This document shows, in pieces, positions 52,281 to 61,999 of a DNA stretch of 64,000 bases. Position numbers and translations under genes: made by a program. Position 1 is the first letter of the stretch, and each line of letters begins with the position of its first letter. This stretch comes from CADEED01 sp020442965 (GTDB taxonomy: Bacteria > Pseudomonadota > Gammaproteobacteria > Steroidobacterales > Steroidobacteraceae). Location: positions 124,001-188,000 of the forward strand of contig JAWLAH010000004.1 of NCBI GenBank assembly GCA_041395525.1. Direction: 5' to 3'. The notes beneath the pieces were generated by a model. It made no database searches and had not been told where the DNA came from. It saw only the letters and a program-made list of their open reading frames with translations.

Positions 52281-54383
52281 ATGGCTAACGCGCACGGCGG
52301 CTCGAGCGACAACTACCCCGCCAATGCACTGGCGCAGGAGACCAGCCCCTACCTTCAACAGCACGCGCACAATCCCGTGGAATGGTACCCGTGGGACGCT
52401 CGCGCACTCGAAATCGCACGCCGCACGGGCAAGCCGATACTGTTGTCGATCGGCTATTCCGCGTGTCATTGGTGCCATGTCATGGCGCATGAATCGTTCG
52501 AAGACCCGGCGACCGCAGCGGTGATGAACGAATTGTTTGTCAACATCAAAGTCGATCGTGAGGAACGCCCCGACCTCGATCGAATCTACCAACTGGCGCA
52601 TCAGCTGCTCACGCAACGCAGCGGCGGCTGGCCGCTCACCATGTTCTTGACGCACGACGATCAGCGGCCGTTCTTCGGTGGTACCTATTTTCCCGACAAA
52701 CCACGCCAGGGTATGCCCTCGTTCGTGCAAATGCTCACGCGCGTCGCGCAATACTATCGCGAGCAGGCGAACGAACTGCGTCAGCAAAACGTCGCGTTGC
52801 TGGCCGCATTCGCCAATCTCAACCCACCGTCGTTGCTCGACGGCACGCTCACGACCCAGCCCCTGGCGGCGTGCCGCCAACAACTCGCGCAGCAGTTCGA
52901 CAAAGAATTCGGTGGCTTCGGCGGCGCGCCCAAGTTCCCCCAATCGGGCTCGATCGATCGACTGCTACAACACTGGTACGACACCGCAACCACGCCGGAA
53001 CCGGACCTGCATGCACTTTACATGGCGACGCTCACCCTGACGCGCATGGCAGAAGGCGGCGTTTACGATCAGATCGGCGGTGGTTTTGCACGCTACTCGG
53101 TCGGCGCCGATTGGATGATTCCGCACTTCGAGAAGATGCTCTACGACAACGCTCTATTGTTATCGAGCTACGCGGATGCCCATCTCGCAACGAGCGAGCC
53201 GCTGTTCGGCCGAATCGCAAGCGAAACGGCAGACTGGCTGATCCGCGACCTGCAGTCTCCCGCAGGCGGGTTTTATTCCAGCTTTGATGCCGATTCCGAG
53301 GGCCATGAAGGTTCGTTTTATGCGTGGGACCGCCAGATCGTGCGCGAGCTACTGACCGCCGAAGAGTTTGCGGTCATCAGCCGATACTATGGGCTGGATC
53401 TGGCTGCCAACTTCGAGCAGCGCTGGCATTTTTTCATCTGCCGTTCGATCGCGAGCATCGCCGAGGAATTGTCGATCGCGAATGACGAGGTCGACAAGCG
53501 CCTGCAGTCGGCCCGCAGCCGATTGCTCGAGGCGCGTAACACGCGCCCGTGGCCAAAGCGTGACGAAAAGGTGCTCGCCAGCTGGAACGCACTGGTCATT
53601 CGCGGTTTCGCGCGGGCCTCGCGCGCGCTGCGTCGTGAAGATCTCGCGGTCGCTGCCGATGATACGCTGCAGTTCTTGCGCAGCCACCTGCTTCGTGATG
53701 GCCGTTTGCTCGCTACCTGCAAGGATGGCAAATCGCAGCTCAACGCCTATCTCGACGATTATGCGTTTCTGGCCGACGCAATGCTCGAGCTGCTGCAGAT
53801 TCGTTGGCAAGACCAGGACGCCGCCCTGCTCCGGCAGCTCTGCGACGTGTTGCTCGCGCATTTCGAAGATCGCGAGCACGGCGGATTCTTTTTCACATCC
53901 GACGATCACGAAGCGTTGATCCACCGCTCAAAACCACTGGCAGACGAGACCGCGCCCTCTGGCAATGGCATCGCCGCGCGCGCGCTGCTGCGTGCCGGTT
54001 ATCTGTTCGGCGAATCGCGCTATCTCGACGCTGCAGAACGCACGTTGCGCGCGAGCTGGCGAGCACTCGAAAAGTATCCGCACGCGCACGTCAGCCTGAT
54101 CGATGCGCTGAGCGAGCATCTGTTCCCGCCCGAAATTGTCATTCTGCGCGGCGAGCACGCCGAGATCAGCCGATGGCAGCGAGAGCTCGAGATCCTGTAC
54201 GCGCCGCACCGCCTCATCTTTGCGATTCCGTCAGCAGCAGCCGCACTCGTGCCAGCGATTGCGAGCAAGCCAGCCAGCGGCTTGGCCGTGGGCTATGTCT
54301 GCCGAGGGAGTACCTGCTCGCTACCAGTCGATTCGCTGACCGAACTCGTGCGCATGACCAAGCTGCGGCTGGCCGATCATTGA
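52281..54383 (+). CDS. DUF255 thioredoxin-domain protein (YyaL/SSP411 type)
   Basis: 700 residues. Residues about 20-180 are a thioredoxin-like domain with SACHWCHVMAHESF (CxxC) and SGGWPLTMFL; the remainder is an (alpha/alpha)6 barrel like glycan-processing or epimerase folds (DQIGGGFARYSVGADWMIPH, FYSSFDADSEGHEG, DDYAFLADAML). ATG 52281 begins the usual NALAQETSPYLQQHAHNPV block. Function of the family is not settled. Its stop overlaps the TTG start of the glycosylase gene. Confidence 0.92.
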   Translation: MANAHGGSSDNYPANALAQETSPYLQQHAHNPVEWYPWDARALEIARRTGKPILLSIGYSACHWCHVMAHESFEDPATAAVMNELFVNIKVDREERPDLDRIYQLAHQLLTQRSGGWPLTMFLTHDDQRPFFGGTYFPDKPRQGMPSFVQMLTRVAQYYREQANELRQQNVALLAAFANLNPPSLLDGTLTTQPLAACRQQLAQQFDKEFGGFGGAPKFPQSGSIDRLLQHWYDTATTPEPDLHALYMATLTLTRMAEGGVYDQIGGGFARYSVGADWMIPHFEKMLYDNALLLSSYADAHLATSEPLFGRIASETADWLIRDLQSPAGGFYSSFDADSEGHEGSFYAWDRQIVRELLTAEEFAVISRYYGLDLAANFEQRWHFFICRSIASIAEELSIANDEVDKRLQSARSRLLEARNTRPWPKRDEKVLASWNALVIRGFARASRALRREDLAVAADDTLQFLRSHLLRDGRLLATCKDGKSQLNAYLDDYAFLADAMLELLQIRWQDQDAALLRQLCDVLLAHFEDREHGGFFFTSDDHEALIHRSKPLADETAPSGNGIAARALLRAGYLFGESRYLDAAERTLRASWRALEKYPHAHVSLIDALSEHLFPPEIVILRGEHAEISRWQRELEILYAPHRLIFAIPSAAAALVPAIASKPASGLAVGYVCRGSTCSLPVDSLTELVRMTKLRLADH

Positions 54384-54958
54384 CCCGCGTAGTCGCCTTT
54401 GCGCCGCTCATCGGACGTGCGCCGCGGGTATTGATTCTCGGCAGTTTGCCGGGCGCCGCATCGCTCGCGGCCAACGAATACTACGCGCATCCGCGCAATG
54501 CCTTTTGGCCGATCCTGGAGAAACTGACGGGAATCGCCGCCGCTGCACCCTACCAGGAGCGGGTCGCTGCGGCGCAGCGCGCCGGTATCGCGGTTTGGGA
54601 CGTATTAGCGGCGGCGTCGCGGCCTGGCAGTCTCGATTCGTCGATCGATCAGCGATCGCTTGTGACCAACGACTTCGACGACCTGCTGCGCAGGCGGCGC
54701 ACGATCGAACTGATCGCCTGCAACGGCCAGATGTCTGCCAAATTGTTTCGGCAGCGCGTACAACCGCACTTGATGGGTCGTGCCGCCAAACTCCTGCCGA
54801 TCACACTGCCATCCACCAGCCCTGCGAATGCCGGCCTGTCGTTCGAACGCAAGGCCGCGCTCTGGCTCGCCGTGCTGCGACCAGCGTTGCAGCACGGAAG
54901 TGGCGGCGCGGGGCGATCAGCTCGGCTGCAGGAGATCAGCGCTGATGTCGTTGATTGA
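54380..54958 (+). CDS. DNA-deoxyinosine (hypoxanthine-DNA) glycosylase family protein
   Basis: A UDG-superfamily repair enzyme: ILILGSLPGAASLAANEYYAH near residue 20 and HPRNAFWPIL are the family-6 (HDG) signatures; ACNGQMSAKLF and LPSTSPANAG follow as the C-terminal motif. The TTG at 54380 overlaps the preceding stop (TTGA), giving 192 residues. The open frame extends far upstream in antisense of the DUF255 gene and is not coding there. The last 42 bases overlap the convergent FMN oxidase. Confidence 0.85.
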   Translation: MTRVVAFAPLIGRAPRVLILGSLPGAASLAANEYYAHPRNAFWPILEKLTGIAAAAPYQERVAAAQRAGIAVWDVLAAASRPGSLDSSIDQRSLVTNDFDDLLRRRRTIELIACNGQMSAKLFRQRVQPHLMGRAAKLLPITLPSTSPANAGLSFERKAALWLAVLRPALQHGSGGAGRSARLQEISADVVD

Positions 54959-55996
54959 CGCGCAGCCCGCGAGCGCCATCGCGATATCGAACTCGGCTCG
55001 CAACAGTCCCAGAACATGGCGGACACCCGCTTCGCCGCCGATCGTCAGACCCCAGAGTGCCGGACGCCCGACTAACACCGCATCCGCCCCCAGCGCCAGC
55101 GCCTTCAGTACGTCTGTGCCACGTCGTATGCCGCCGTCCACCAACACCGGAGCACGACCGCCTACTCGTGCAGCAATTCCGGGCAGCACGGACGCGGTTG
55201 CCGGCGCAGTGTCCAATTGCCTGCCACCGTGATTGGAGACGATCACGCCACGCGCACCGTGATCGAGCGCCCGCAGCGCATCGTCGGCGCGCACGATTCC
55301 CTTGACCAGCACGGGCACTCTGCTTTCAGCAACGAGCCAGGCAAGATCCCGCCAAGTCAGTGATGGATCCAGCATCTCGTTCACATAGCCCATGAATCCG
55401 CCGTGCGCGAGACTGGGCCTGGAATAGCGCTCGCCGGCCGGTAGTAGATTGCTCATCGGCAACTCGGCCGGAAAGGTGAACCCGTTACGCACGTCGCGCT
55501 CACGACGCGCGCCTTGCGGGGCGTCCACCGTGACAGCGATCGCACCGCAACCCGCGTCGACGGCGCGCGCCACTAGATCGCGCGTAATGCCGCGGTCTTT
55601 GTACACGTACAGCTGAAACCACCAACCACGCCCGGCGACTTGCGCCACCTCTTCGATTGAGTAGTTAGACAGAGTCGACAGGATCAGTGCCGTGCCGCAG
55701 CCAGCCGCGGCTCGCGCTGTGGCAAGCTCGCCGTCGCGATGCGCCATTTGATGATAGGCCGTGGGCGCGATCATCACAGGCCAATCGAGCGCCGTGCCGA
55801 GAATCTTCGTCCGTTGGTCCCGCACGGACACGTCACGAAGCACCCGATAGTGAATAGCAATCCGCTCCCAGGCGTCTCGATTGGCCCTGAGGGTCAGCTC
55901 GTCGGCAGCACCGCCCGCGTAGTAATCACGAGCGCCCACCGGCAAGCGTGCGAGCGCAGCGCGCTCGACCTCGAAGAGATTGAGCAGCTCGTTCAT
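54917..55996 (-). CDS. FMN-dependent alpha-hydroxy-acid oxidase/dehydrogenase
   Basis: 359 residues of the glycolate/lactate oxidase family. DYYAGGAADELTLRANR at the N-terminus, PVMIAPTAYHQMAHRDGE, LVKGIVRADDA (FMN Lys), VSNHGGRQLD with the catalytic His and base, and LVDGGIRRGTDVLKALALGA. Membrane-insertion loop of LldD is not obvious, so a soluble oxidase is likely. Overlaps the HIT gene upstream by four bases. Confidence 0.92.
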   Translation of the reverse strand: MNELLNLFEVERAALARLPVGARDYYAGGAADELTLRANRDAWERIAIHYRVLRDVSVRDQRTKILGTALDWPVMIAPTAYHQMAHRDGELATARAAAGCGTALILSTLSNYSIEEVAQVAGRGWWFQLYVYKDRGITRDLVARAVDAGCGAIAVTVDAPQGARRERDVRNGFTFPAELPMSNLLPAGERYSRPSLAHGGFMGYVNEMLDPSLTWRDLAWLVAESRVPVLVKGIVRADDALRALDHGARGVIVSNHGGRQLDTAPATASVLPGIAARVGGRAPVLVDGGIRRGTDVLKALALGADAVLVGRPALWGLTIGGEAGVRHVLGLLRAEFDIAMALAGCASINDISADLLQPS

Positions 55997-56511
55997 CCAA
56001 TGGCGGGCAGGCCCGCACGCTCGCCCGGCGCATAGCGCATCGGGCGCGACACGCCCATGCGCGTCAGCTCGTGGCGGATAGCGTCGGCGAGTTCCTCGAA
56101 CGCCTTGGGGTCGAACGCGGCGGCCGCACCCCAGTCGTAGGCCCAGGGATGCTGCGTCCGCAATTCATCGGGCTCATCGGAAAAACGCGGGATGACATGC
56201 GCGTGCAGCGCGGGTTCCTGGTTACCGAGGATCGCGTAGTTGATTCGCGCTGCACCGGTTGCGCGCAGCACCGCATCGCCCAGACGCACCATGTCCTGTA
56301 GGTAGTGGCCGCGGGCCTCCGCCGTGAGGTCGTTGAGTTGCGGCACCACTGGATCGGGCAGCAACAGGCAGTAGCCGCGCACGAATTGTTGTTGCCCAAA
56401 CAGCGCCCAGCCTGAACCGAGTCGTGCAATGACAGCGGGGTCGCGTCCATCGCGTGCCGCCGCGACCTTCTTGTGAATTTCCGTTTCGACTTCCATATCT
56501 TGCGCTTTCAT
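55993..56511 (-). CDS. HIT-like nucleotide hydrolase family protein
   Basis: 172 residues. ALHAHVIPRFSDEP near 120 corresponds to the histidine triad HxHxHxx with the first histidine replaced by alanine, while the middle catalytic histidine and the last one remain. SGWALFGQQQFVRGYCLLLPDP is typical of the HIT core. Activity on dinucleotides is possible but not assured. Start ATG 56511; the upstream in-frame region is unsupported. Confidence 0.78.
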   Translation of the reverse strand: MKAQDMEVETEIHKKVAAARDGRDPAVIARLGSGWALFGQQQFVRGYCLLLPDPVVPQLNDLTAEARGHYLQDMVRLGDAVLRATGAARINYAILGNQEPALHAHVIPRFSDEPDELRTQHPWAYDWGAAAAFDPKAFEELADAIRHELTRMGVSRPMRYAPGERAGLPAIG

Positions 56512-56527
56512 CGGCTTATTCTCGCGC

Positions 56528-57247
56528 TCAGCGCCGCAAAACGCCAATGTCAGGCTCTGACGCCGCGGAACTACCCTCTTCAGGGCTAGTCAGACGCAGG
56601 GCAAAGTCGTACGCGTCGACGGTAGTACAAGCCGTAAAGTCCGCCTCCGGTGCCCAGTCGGCCGCGGAATCGAAGAATTTTTGCGCTGCGGGACAAGTGC
56701 GCAAGTCTGTGGCAATTTCAGCACTCGAGGGCACGCGTGCGTTGTCGTGCTCCAGCATGTGCACTAACCACTCGGCGCAGAGGTCGTCCTCAGCGGACCG
56801 CTCAGTCGCCTCGCGCCCCATGCGAACGATCGTCACAAGCGCCGGTGTTCGAGCGCGCACGGCACGCACGGTGGCCGAGACATTGACGAATGCACCCGTG
56901 AAAACCGCGACGGCGTTGAACGCCGCCGCCGTGAGACCCTGCGTGCCCGCGTGGGTCGTGTGAATGATCGTGCGATCGGTGAGATCCAGCGCCGCGAGCT
57001 CGGTCGGCGAGTTTCCGGCGTCGAATCCAGTTAGTTTGCGAGCGTACCGCTCGCCCACCAACAGCCAATCCGGATGACGGTCACGTAAGGTCCGCGCGGT
57101 CTCAACCGCAGCAACTGGTACGACGGCCGCAGCGCCACGCGCAATGGCCGTCGCGGCAACCGTACAGGCGCGAAAAACGTCGATGACGATCGCGACGCCG
57201 CGAGCCTTCTTTGCGCCAGCGACGAAATCCACAACTTCGATCTGCAT
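56528..57247 (-). CDS. 2-phosphosulfolactate phosphatase family protein (ComB-like)
   Basis: 239 residues matching ComB: VVIDVFRACTVAATAIARGA, LLVGERYARKLTGFDAGNSP, and HTTHAGTQGL (active-site region). ComB dephosphorylates 2-phosphosulfolactate, known from coenzyme M synthesis and sulfolactate formation. No comA, comC or sulfolactate genes lie nearby, so the actual substrate here is unclear. It precedes the HIT gene by 17 bases in the same direction. Confidence 0.85.
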   Translation of the reverse strand: MQIEVVDFVAGAKKARGVAIVIDVFRACTVAATAIARGAAAVVPVAAVETARTLRDRHPDWLLVGERYARKLTGFDAGNSPTELAALDLTDRTIIHTTHAGTQGLTAAAFNAVAVFTGAFVNVSATVRAVRARTPALVTIVRMGREATERSAEDDLCAEWLVHMLEHDNARVPSSAEIATDLRTCPAAQKFFDSAADWAPEADFTACTTVDAYDFALRLTSPEEGSSAASEPDIGVLRR

Positions 57248-57287
57248 TAGCTGCGCGAGTCTACAGATCCTTTAGACTAACGCCCCC

Positions 57288-58982
57288 ATGAAAGCTGTTG
57301 ATTTCCTCGGCGCTCTCGCAGTCTGTGCGCTATTGACAATATCGGCCGACCGCGCAATGGCGGCCACCGGCGATGCAGTCGCAGAGTCGATCGAACCCAT
57401 GGTCGAATCGGCGCTGTCGAGCCATCGTGTCGCAGGCATCGAGCTACCCGACACGGCGCGGTTCGCGACGGTCATTCGGGCACTCTATGCGCGGCGTGGT
57501 GGCGCACCGCTGTGGTTTACCCAGGCTGGACTTACAGCAAACGGTCGCGAGTTGCTGGAACGAATCCGATTCGCCGACCAATACGGGCTGCGCTCAGGTG
57601 ACTATCGTGCCAACGACATCATCTACCGCGCTTTTTCGCTAGCCGGTAGCAACGCGGACCCCGCCGAATGGCAAGCACTCGATGTCGCACTGACATTCAC
57701 AGCGGCACGATTTCTGACGCACCTGCATGCAGGTCGAATCGATCCACGAACCGTCGGTCACGATCTGATCGTGCCACACGCTTCGCTCGACCTCGCGACG
57801 GCACTCGCGGCATTGGCGGGCACTACGGATATACCCAACGTATTGGCCGACTATGAACCGGGCTTTCGTCACTATGAATTGCTGCGTCGCGCTCTGCTCC
57901 GGTATCGTGAGCTGGCGCAACAACCTGAGCTCAACGAGCTACCGACGCTGCCGACTCGCAGCGTGCGTCAGGGTGATACCTATGCTGGCATGAATAGACT
58001 GCGCGCACTCTTGCTGGCACTCGGCGACTGGCCCGAATCGGAAACAACCGCGACCGTCGATTCCTTGGATGCGACCACCGTCAACGCGCTCAAACGCTTT
58101 CAGGCGCGACACGGTCTGGATGCTGATGGTGCGCTCGGGCCCGGTACGTTCATGGCACTAACAACACCGTTCGCTCGGCGAGTGCAGCAGATCGAGTTCG
58201 CGCTGGAGCGGGCGCGTTGGCTGCCGTCGCGGCTCGATAGCCCACCGATTATTGTCAATATTCCACAATTCAAACTGTTTGCGTTCCGCACGCTCGAGGA
58301 CAGCGAAAGCGACATGCTGCACATGAACGTGGTGGTCGGTAAGATCTTTCCGCAAAACAACACTCCGGTATTCGCGGCCGACCTGCGCTATGTCGTGATC
58401 CGACCCTACTGGGACGTCCCGCGTAGCATTCTGAACAACGAGCTTCTGCCATCGATACGCCGCAATCCCGACTGGTTCGTACGCAATCGATTCGAGATCG
58501 TGCAGGGTCAGAGCGATACGAGCCCAGTGTTAGCGCCGACGCCCGAGAACATCGAAGCGCTCGCAAGCGGCGCTGCCCGGCTGCGTCAGAGGCCGGGCGC
58601 CGACAACTCACTCGGCAATTTCAAGTTTCTGTTTCCCAATGTCTATAACGTCTACCTGCACGATACGCCCACACGCGGCACGTTCGCGCGCGCGCAGCGC
58701 GCCGCAAGCCATGGCTGTGTGCGCATCGAGGACCCACGCGCACTCGCGGATCAGCTATTGGCCAATGAGGCAGGCTGGCAGGACGCGGCGGCGCGAGCCG
58801 CGCAAATCGATGCCGCTCTGGCGCGATCGACACCGACTCGCATCACGCTCCAACGGCCCGTGCGTGTGTTCTTGATCTACGCCACCGCTCTCGCGCTCGA
58901 AGACGGTCGTGTGCTGTTCTTCGATGATATCTATGGTCACGATGCGCGGCTTGCGAGCGCACTGGCAGCGACGGTGCATTGA
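57288..58982 (+). CDS. L,D-transpeptidase, YcbB/LdtD type
   Basis: 564 residues with a signal peptide (ALAVCALLTISADRAMA). Order: an N-terminal scaffold domain (LWFTQAGLTANGRELLERI), a peptidoglycan-binding domain (LKRFQARHGLDADGALGPGT) near 265, and a YkuD catalytic domain near 320-500 with the active-site motif SHGCVRIEDP and upstream HDTPTRG. It forms 3-3 crosslinks or anchors outer-membrane proteins to peptidoglycan. Monocistronic by context. Confidence 0.93.
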   Translation: MKAVDFLGALAVCALLTISADRAMAATGDAVAESIEPMVESALSSHRVAGIELPDTARFATVIRALYARRGGAPLWFTQAGLTANGRELLERIRFADQYGLRSGDYRANDIIYRAFSLAGSNADPAEWQALDVALTFTAARFLTHLHAGRIDPRTVGHDLIVPHASLDLATALAALAGTTDIPNVLADYEPGFRHYELLRRALLRYRELAQQPELNELPTLPTRSVRQGDTYAGMNRLRALLLALGDWPESETTATVDSLDATTVNALKRFQARHGLDADGALGPGTFMALTTPFARRVQQIEFALERARWLPSRLDSPPIIVNIPQFKLFAFRTLEDSESDMLHMNVVVGKIFPQNNTPVFAADLRYVVIRPYWDVPRSILNNELLPSIRRNPDWFVRNRFEIVQGQSDTSPVLAPTPENIEALASGAARLRQRPGADNSLGNFKFLFPNVYNVYLHDTPTRGTFARAQRAASHGCVRIEDPRALADQLLANEAGWQDAAARAAQIDAALARSTPTRITLQRPVRVFLIYATALALEDGRVLFFDDIYGHDARLASALAATVH

Positions 58983-58997
58983 GCTTTTCGCGTACCA

Positions 58998-59435
58998 CTA
59001 CTTATCGACGTCGTGATCGTGCGCCGCATCTAGGTAGCGCCAAGCTTGCCCCTTCGTGTGCACACGGAACACCAGGATCTTGGCGCCTTGGTCGCCGGCA
59101 GTTGCCTGATGTCGCTGCTTGAACTTTACGTGCCCCACGGTACCTGGCTTGCCAACGATTGGCGCCGCGTCGGCTAACTCAATAACGGGATTCCCTTCGA
59201 GGTAATAGTGAAACTCTTCGCCGGGATGCCAGTGCCAATCCAGCTTCTGATTGGGCGGAATCTCAACGATGTCGATCAACACCTCGCGCTCAGGTGTGAA
59301 CTCGGTTGACAGGGCGGTCGTCAGTAAATTCGTGACTTTGCTCTTGGCCGCATAGCTCAGTAGCGGAATCGCGATCCCGACTAACAGGCCGGCCGCGAAC
59401 ACGAGCAGGAAAGAAGAAACGCGAAGACGAGTCAT
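58998..59435 (-). CDS. cupin-domain protein with N-terminal membrane anchor
   Basis: 145 residues: a hydrophobic N-terminus (FLLVFAAGLLVGIAIPLL) and a single cupin with WHWHPGEEFHYYLEG (metal His/Glu) and GHVKFKQRHQATAG. GGAGG at 59442-59446 fixes ATG 59435 (6-base spacing). Probably exported; role unknown. Confidence 0.85.
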   Translation of the reverse strand: MTRLRVSSFLLVFAAGLLVGIAIPLLSYAAKSKVTNLLTTALSTEFTPEREVLIDIVEIPPNQKLDWHWHPGEEFHYYLEGNPVIELADAAPIVGKPGTVGHVKFKQRHQATAGDQGAKILVFRVHTKGQAWRYLDAAHDHDVDK

Positions 59436-59552
59436 CACACACCTCCGTTAGACGGTTGCCGAGGTAGCGGATAGACTGCTCCGCGGCGCGACGCGGCGCA
59501 ATTGCCGTCAAAAACCCCAAGCAGGCTCGTCCAAACGCTTACAATCCAGCGG

Positions 59553-61277
59553 ATGAAATCCGCCGCCGACGTTGACGCTGTTGCCTTTTCCGATTTGGGT
59601 CTGTCGGAGGCAGTCCTACGATCTGTCCAGACGATCGGCTATGAAGCCGCCACACCCATCCAGGCAGCCACCATTCCAGCGCTGCTCGCCGGCCAGGACA
59701 TTCTGGGACAAGCGCAGACCGGTACGGGCAAGACGGCGGCTTTTGCCCTGCCGATACTCAGCAAACTGGATCTCAAGCAACGCGCGCCGCAGGCGCTCGT
59801 GCTGGTGCCCACGCGGGAACTCGCCATTCAGGTCGCGGAGGCGTTCCAGAAATATGCCGGCGGGCTGCCAGGCTTTCATGTGCTACCGATCTACGGCGGC
59901 CAGAGCTATACGCCGCAGTTGACAGCGCTCAAGCGCGGCCCACAGGTTATCGTGGGCACACCGGGGCGCATTATCGATCATCTGGATCGCGGCACCCTGT
60001 CACTCGCGACCGTGCGCACCGTCGTGCTCGACGAGGCGGACGAGATGCTAGACATGGGCTTCGCCGACGCGATGGACGCCATCCTCTCCCAGACACCGCC
60101 GGAGCGCCAGGTCGCGCTGTTCTCCGCCACCATCGCGCCCAGGATCCGCGCCATCGCGCAACGACATCTGAAGAAGCCCCTCGAGATCGTGATCAAGGGG
60201 AAAACGGGTACGGCTGCTAACATCACCCAGACCTACTGGATGGTGAGCGGCCTGCATAAACTCGATGCGCTGACACGCATCGTCGAAGTCGCGGACTTCG
60301 ACGCCATGCTGGTTTTTGTTCGTACCAAGCAATCGACCGTCGAGTTGGCCGACAAACTGCAGGCGCGCGGATTTGCAGCCGTGGCGTTGAACGGCGACGT
60401 GCCGCAGGCGCTACGCGAAAAGACTGTTGCCCAGCTCAAGAGCGGCAAGATCGATATTCTCGTTGCCACCGACGTCGCCGCGCGCGGCCTCGATGTGGAG
60501 CGGATCACGCATGTGGTGAACTTCGATGTTCCCTACGACACCGAATCGTACGTGCATCGTATCGGCCGCACCGGCCGCGCGGGTCGCAGTGGCGAAGCGA
60601 TCCTTTTCATTGCCCCCCGCGAGCGCAATCTGCTACGGCTGATCGAACGTGCCACACGTCAGACCATCGAGCCGCTCAAACTACCTACCGTCGAGGACGT
60701 CAATACGCGTCGTCTCGCCAAATTCAAAGCGCGGATCGGGGAAGCGATCACGTCTGGCCCAGCCGAGTTCTACCGCAAGGCCGTGCAGGAAGTCGCGCTC
60801 GAGACCGGCGCCGACCTGCTGAACGTCGCGGCTGCGATTGCTTCCCTGGTTGAAGGCGATGCGCCGGTGCCGATCAAGGATCGCGGCTCATCCCAGGGGG
60901 AACCGGCCCCATTGCAACCCGATTCCGATCGCGGGCCGCGCCGGGAACGGAACGTGCATTTACGCGACAAGGCTGCAAGCTTCGAGGATGATGGCAAACA
61001 AGTGACCTACCGACTGCACGTGGGCAAGCGTCATGGCGTGCAGCCGGGCAACATCGTCGGGGCGATCGCCAACGAGGCGAACCTCGATGGCTCGCAAATC
61101 AACGGCCTCGACATCCGTGCGTTCTACAGTCTCGTGCGACTACCCGCTGGGCTACCTGCACAAGTGATCGACAGACTGTCGAAGGTGGTCGTCCGCGGGC
61201 AGCCGCTGAGTCTCAAGCTCGATTCGTCGGCGCCGACGAGAGCCAAGAAGCCGTTTCGCAAGGATCGCAAGCGCTAA
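59553..61277 (+). CDS. DEAD-box ATP-dependent RNA helicase (DeaD/CsdA-like)
   Basis: 574 residues. Motifs: Q motif FSDLGLSEAVLRSV, Walker A AQTGTGKT, PTRELA, TPGRIIDHL, DEADEM, SAT, DVAARGLD and HRIGRTGRAGR. After residue about 480 comes a DbpA-type RNA-binding domain (RLHVGKRHGVQPGNIVGAI) and a basic tail. This layout matches DeaD, involved in ribosome assembly and cold adaptation. The ATG at 59553 is chosen over an upstream in-frame start that lacks family similarity. Confidence 0.93.
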   Translation: MKSAADVDAVAFSDLGLSEAVLRSVQTIGYEAATPIQAATIPALLAGQDILGQAQTGTGKTAAFALPILSKLDLKQRAPQALVLVPTRELAIQVAEAFQKYAGGLPGFHVLPIYGGQSYTPQLTALKRGPQVIVGTPGRIIDHLDRGTLSLATVRTVVLDEADEMLDMGFADAMDAILSQTPPERQVALFSATIAPRIRAIAQRHLKKPLEIVIKGKTGTAANITQTYWMVSGLHKLDALTRIVEVADFDAMLVFVRTKQSTVELADKLQARGFAAVALNGDVPQALREKTVAQLKSGKIDILVATDVAARGLDVERITHVVNFDVPYDTESYVHRIGRTGRAGRSGEAILFIAPRERNLLRLIERATRQTIEPLKLPTVEDVNTRRLAKFKARIGEAITSGPAEFYRKAVQEVALETGADLLNVAAAIASLVEGDAPVPIKDRGSSQGEPAPLQPDSDRGPRRERNVHLRDKAASFEDDGKQVTYRLHVGKRHGVQPGNIVGAIANEANLDGSQINGLDIRAFYSLVRLPAGLPAQVIDRLSKVVVRGQPLSLKLDSSAPTRAKKPFRKDRKR

Positions 61278-61600
61278 CGGGCGAGGCACGCGGAATTCGC
61301 GTCAGCCCCTTGTGTCGCTCGCAGGAATCGCGGCCAAGCGTATCGACAGGCCATGGCAGCGGCCACCCTATCGATGAGTCGATACGGAACTGGCTCGGTG
61401 AACAGAAAGCCCAGGCTACCCTTTTCGTGAGCGTACGGGAGACGCGCAGACTTGAGTCCGGCGTCCGCTTCGACGGGCGGACAAACACCAAATTGCCCGA
61501 CCGAGTCGCCGAACGACCGAGCGCACCGGCCGCGACATTCCCGAATTAGTTCAATGGTGATCTTCGAGCCTTGGCTATGCCGAACACCAGTATTGTCCAT
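61274..61600 (-). CDS. possible hypothetical protein in a cassette-like patch
   Basis: 108 residues from ATG 61600 (SLGFLFTEPVPYRLIDRV in the middle), no known domain. It overlaps the end of the membrane-protein ORF at 61546 by 55 bases and touches the helicase stop. Composition is plausible but not typical of the neighbours. Either this frame or the overlapping one could be spurious. Confidence 0.3.
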   Translation of the reverse strand: MDNTGVRHSQGSKITIELIRECRGRCARSFGDSVGQFGVCPPVEADAGLKSARLPYAHEKGSLGFLFTEPVPYRLIDRVAAAMACRYAWPRFLRATQGADANSACLAR

Positions 61601-61872
61601 ATCGCTGACCAGATGAGCAGCACGATCAGCCACCCGAAGATGCTCGGGCCCGGCCATCCGCCGGACTCGGCGCTTCCAAAGACGGGCAGTCCGAGTGACG
61701 CCAACGGCCATAGCGGCAGATACACCGTAGCCGCAATCGCTGGCTGAAGCGACTCGGGAAGATATCGGGCGCTGGCGACCAATGCCGCATGTGCGACGAC
61801 AAGTCCTAGAGCAGCGCGCCATCGCACGGCTACAAATCCGCAGCCCGACGTTGGCGACGTGCTACACAACAC
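61546..61872 (-). CDS. small membrane protein, unknown
   Basis: Up to 108 residues with three hydrophobic stretches (ALGLVVAHAALVA, VYLPLWPLASLGL, WLIVLLIWSAIWTILVFGI). A start at the internal GTG near 61829 would give about 93 residues. No family recognised. It follows another small membrane ORF in the same direction, a pattern common in integron cassettes. Confidence 0.45.
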   Translation of the reverse strand: MLCSTSPTSGCGFVAVRWRAALGLVVAHAALVASARYLPESLQPAIAATVYLPLWPLASLGLPVFGSAESGGWPGPSIFGWLIVLLIWSAIWTILVFGIAKARRSPLN

Positions 61873-61999
61873 GGCCTGCCGTCGCAGAGCGGCTCCGCCG
61901 ACTGGTTAGGTGGCGGCACTCGCTGAGTGCAAACTCCCCTTCGCAAGAATAGAACGACGTTCGCCGCCCCGACAGTCGAACCCGCCGCTGTGCGACCCA

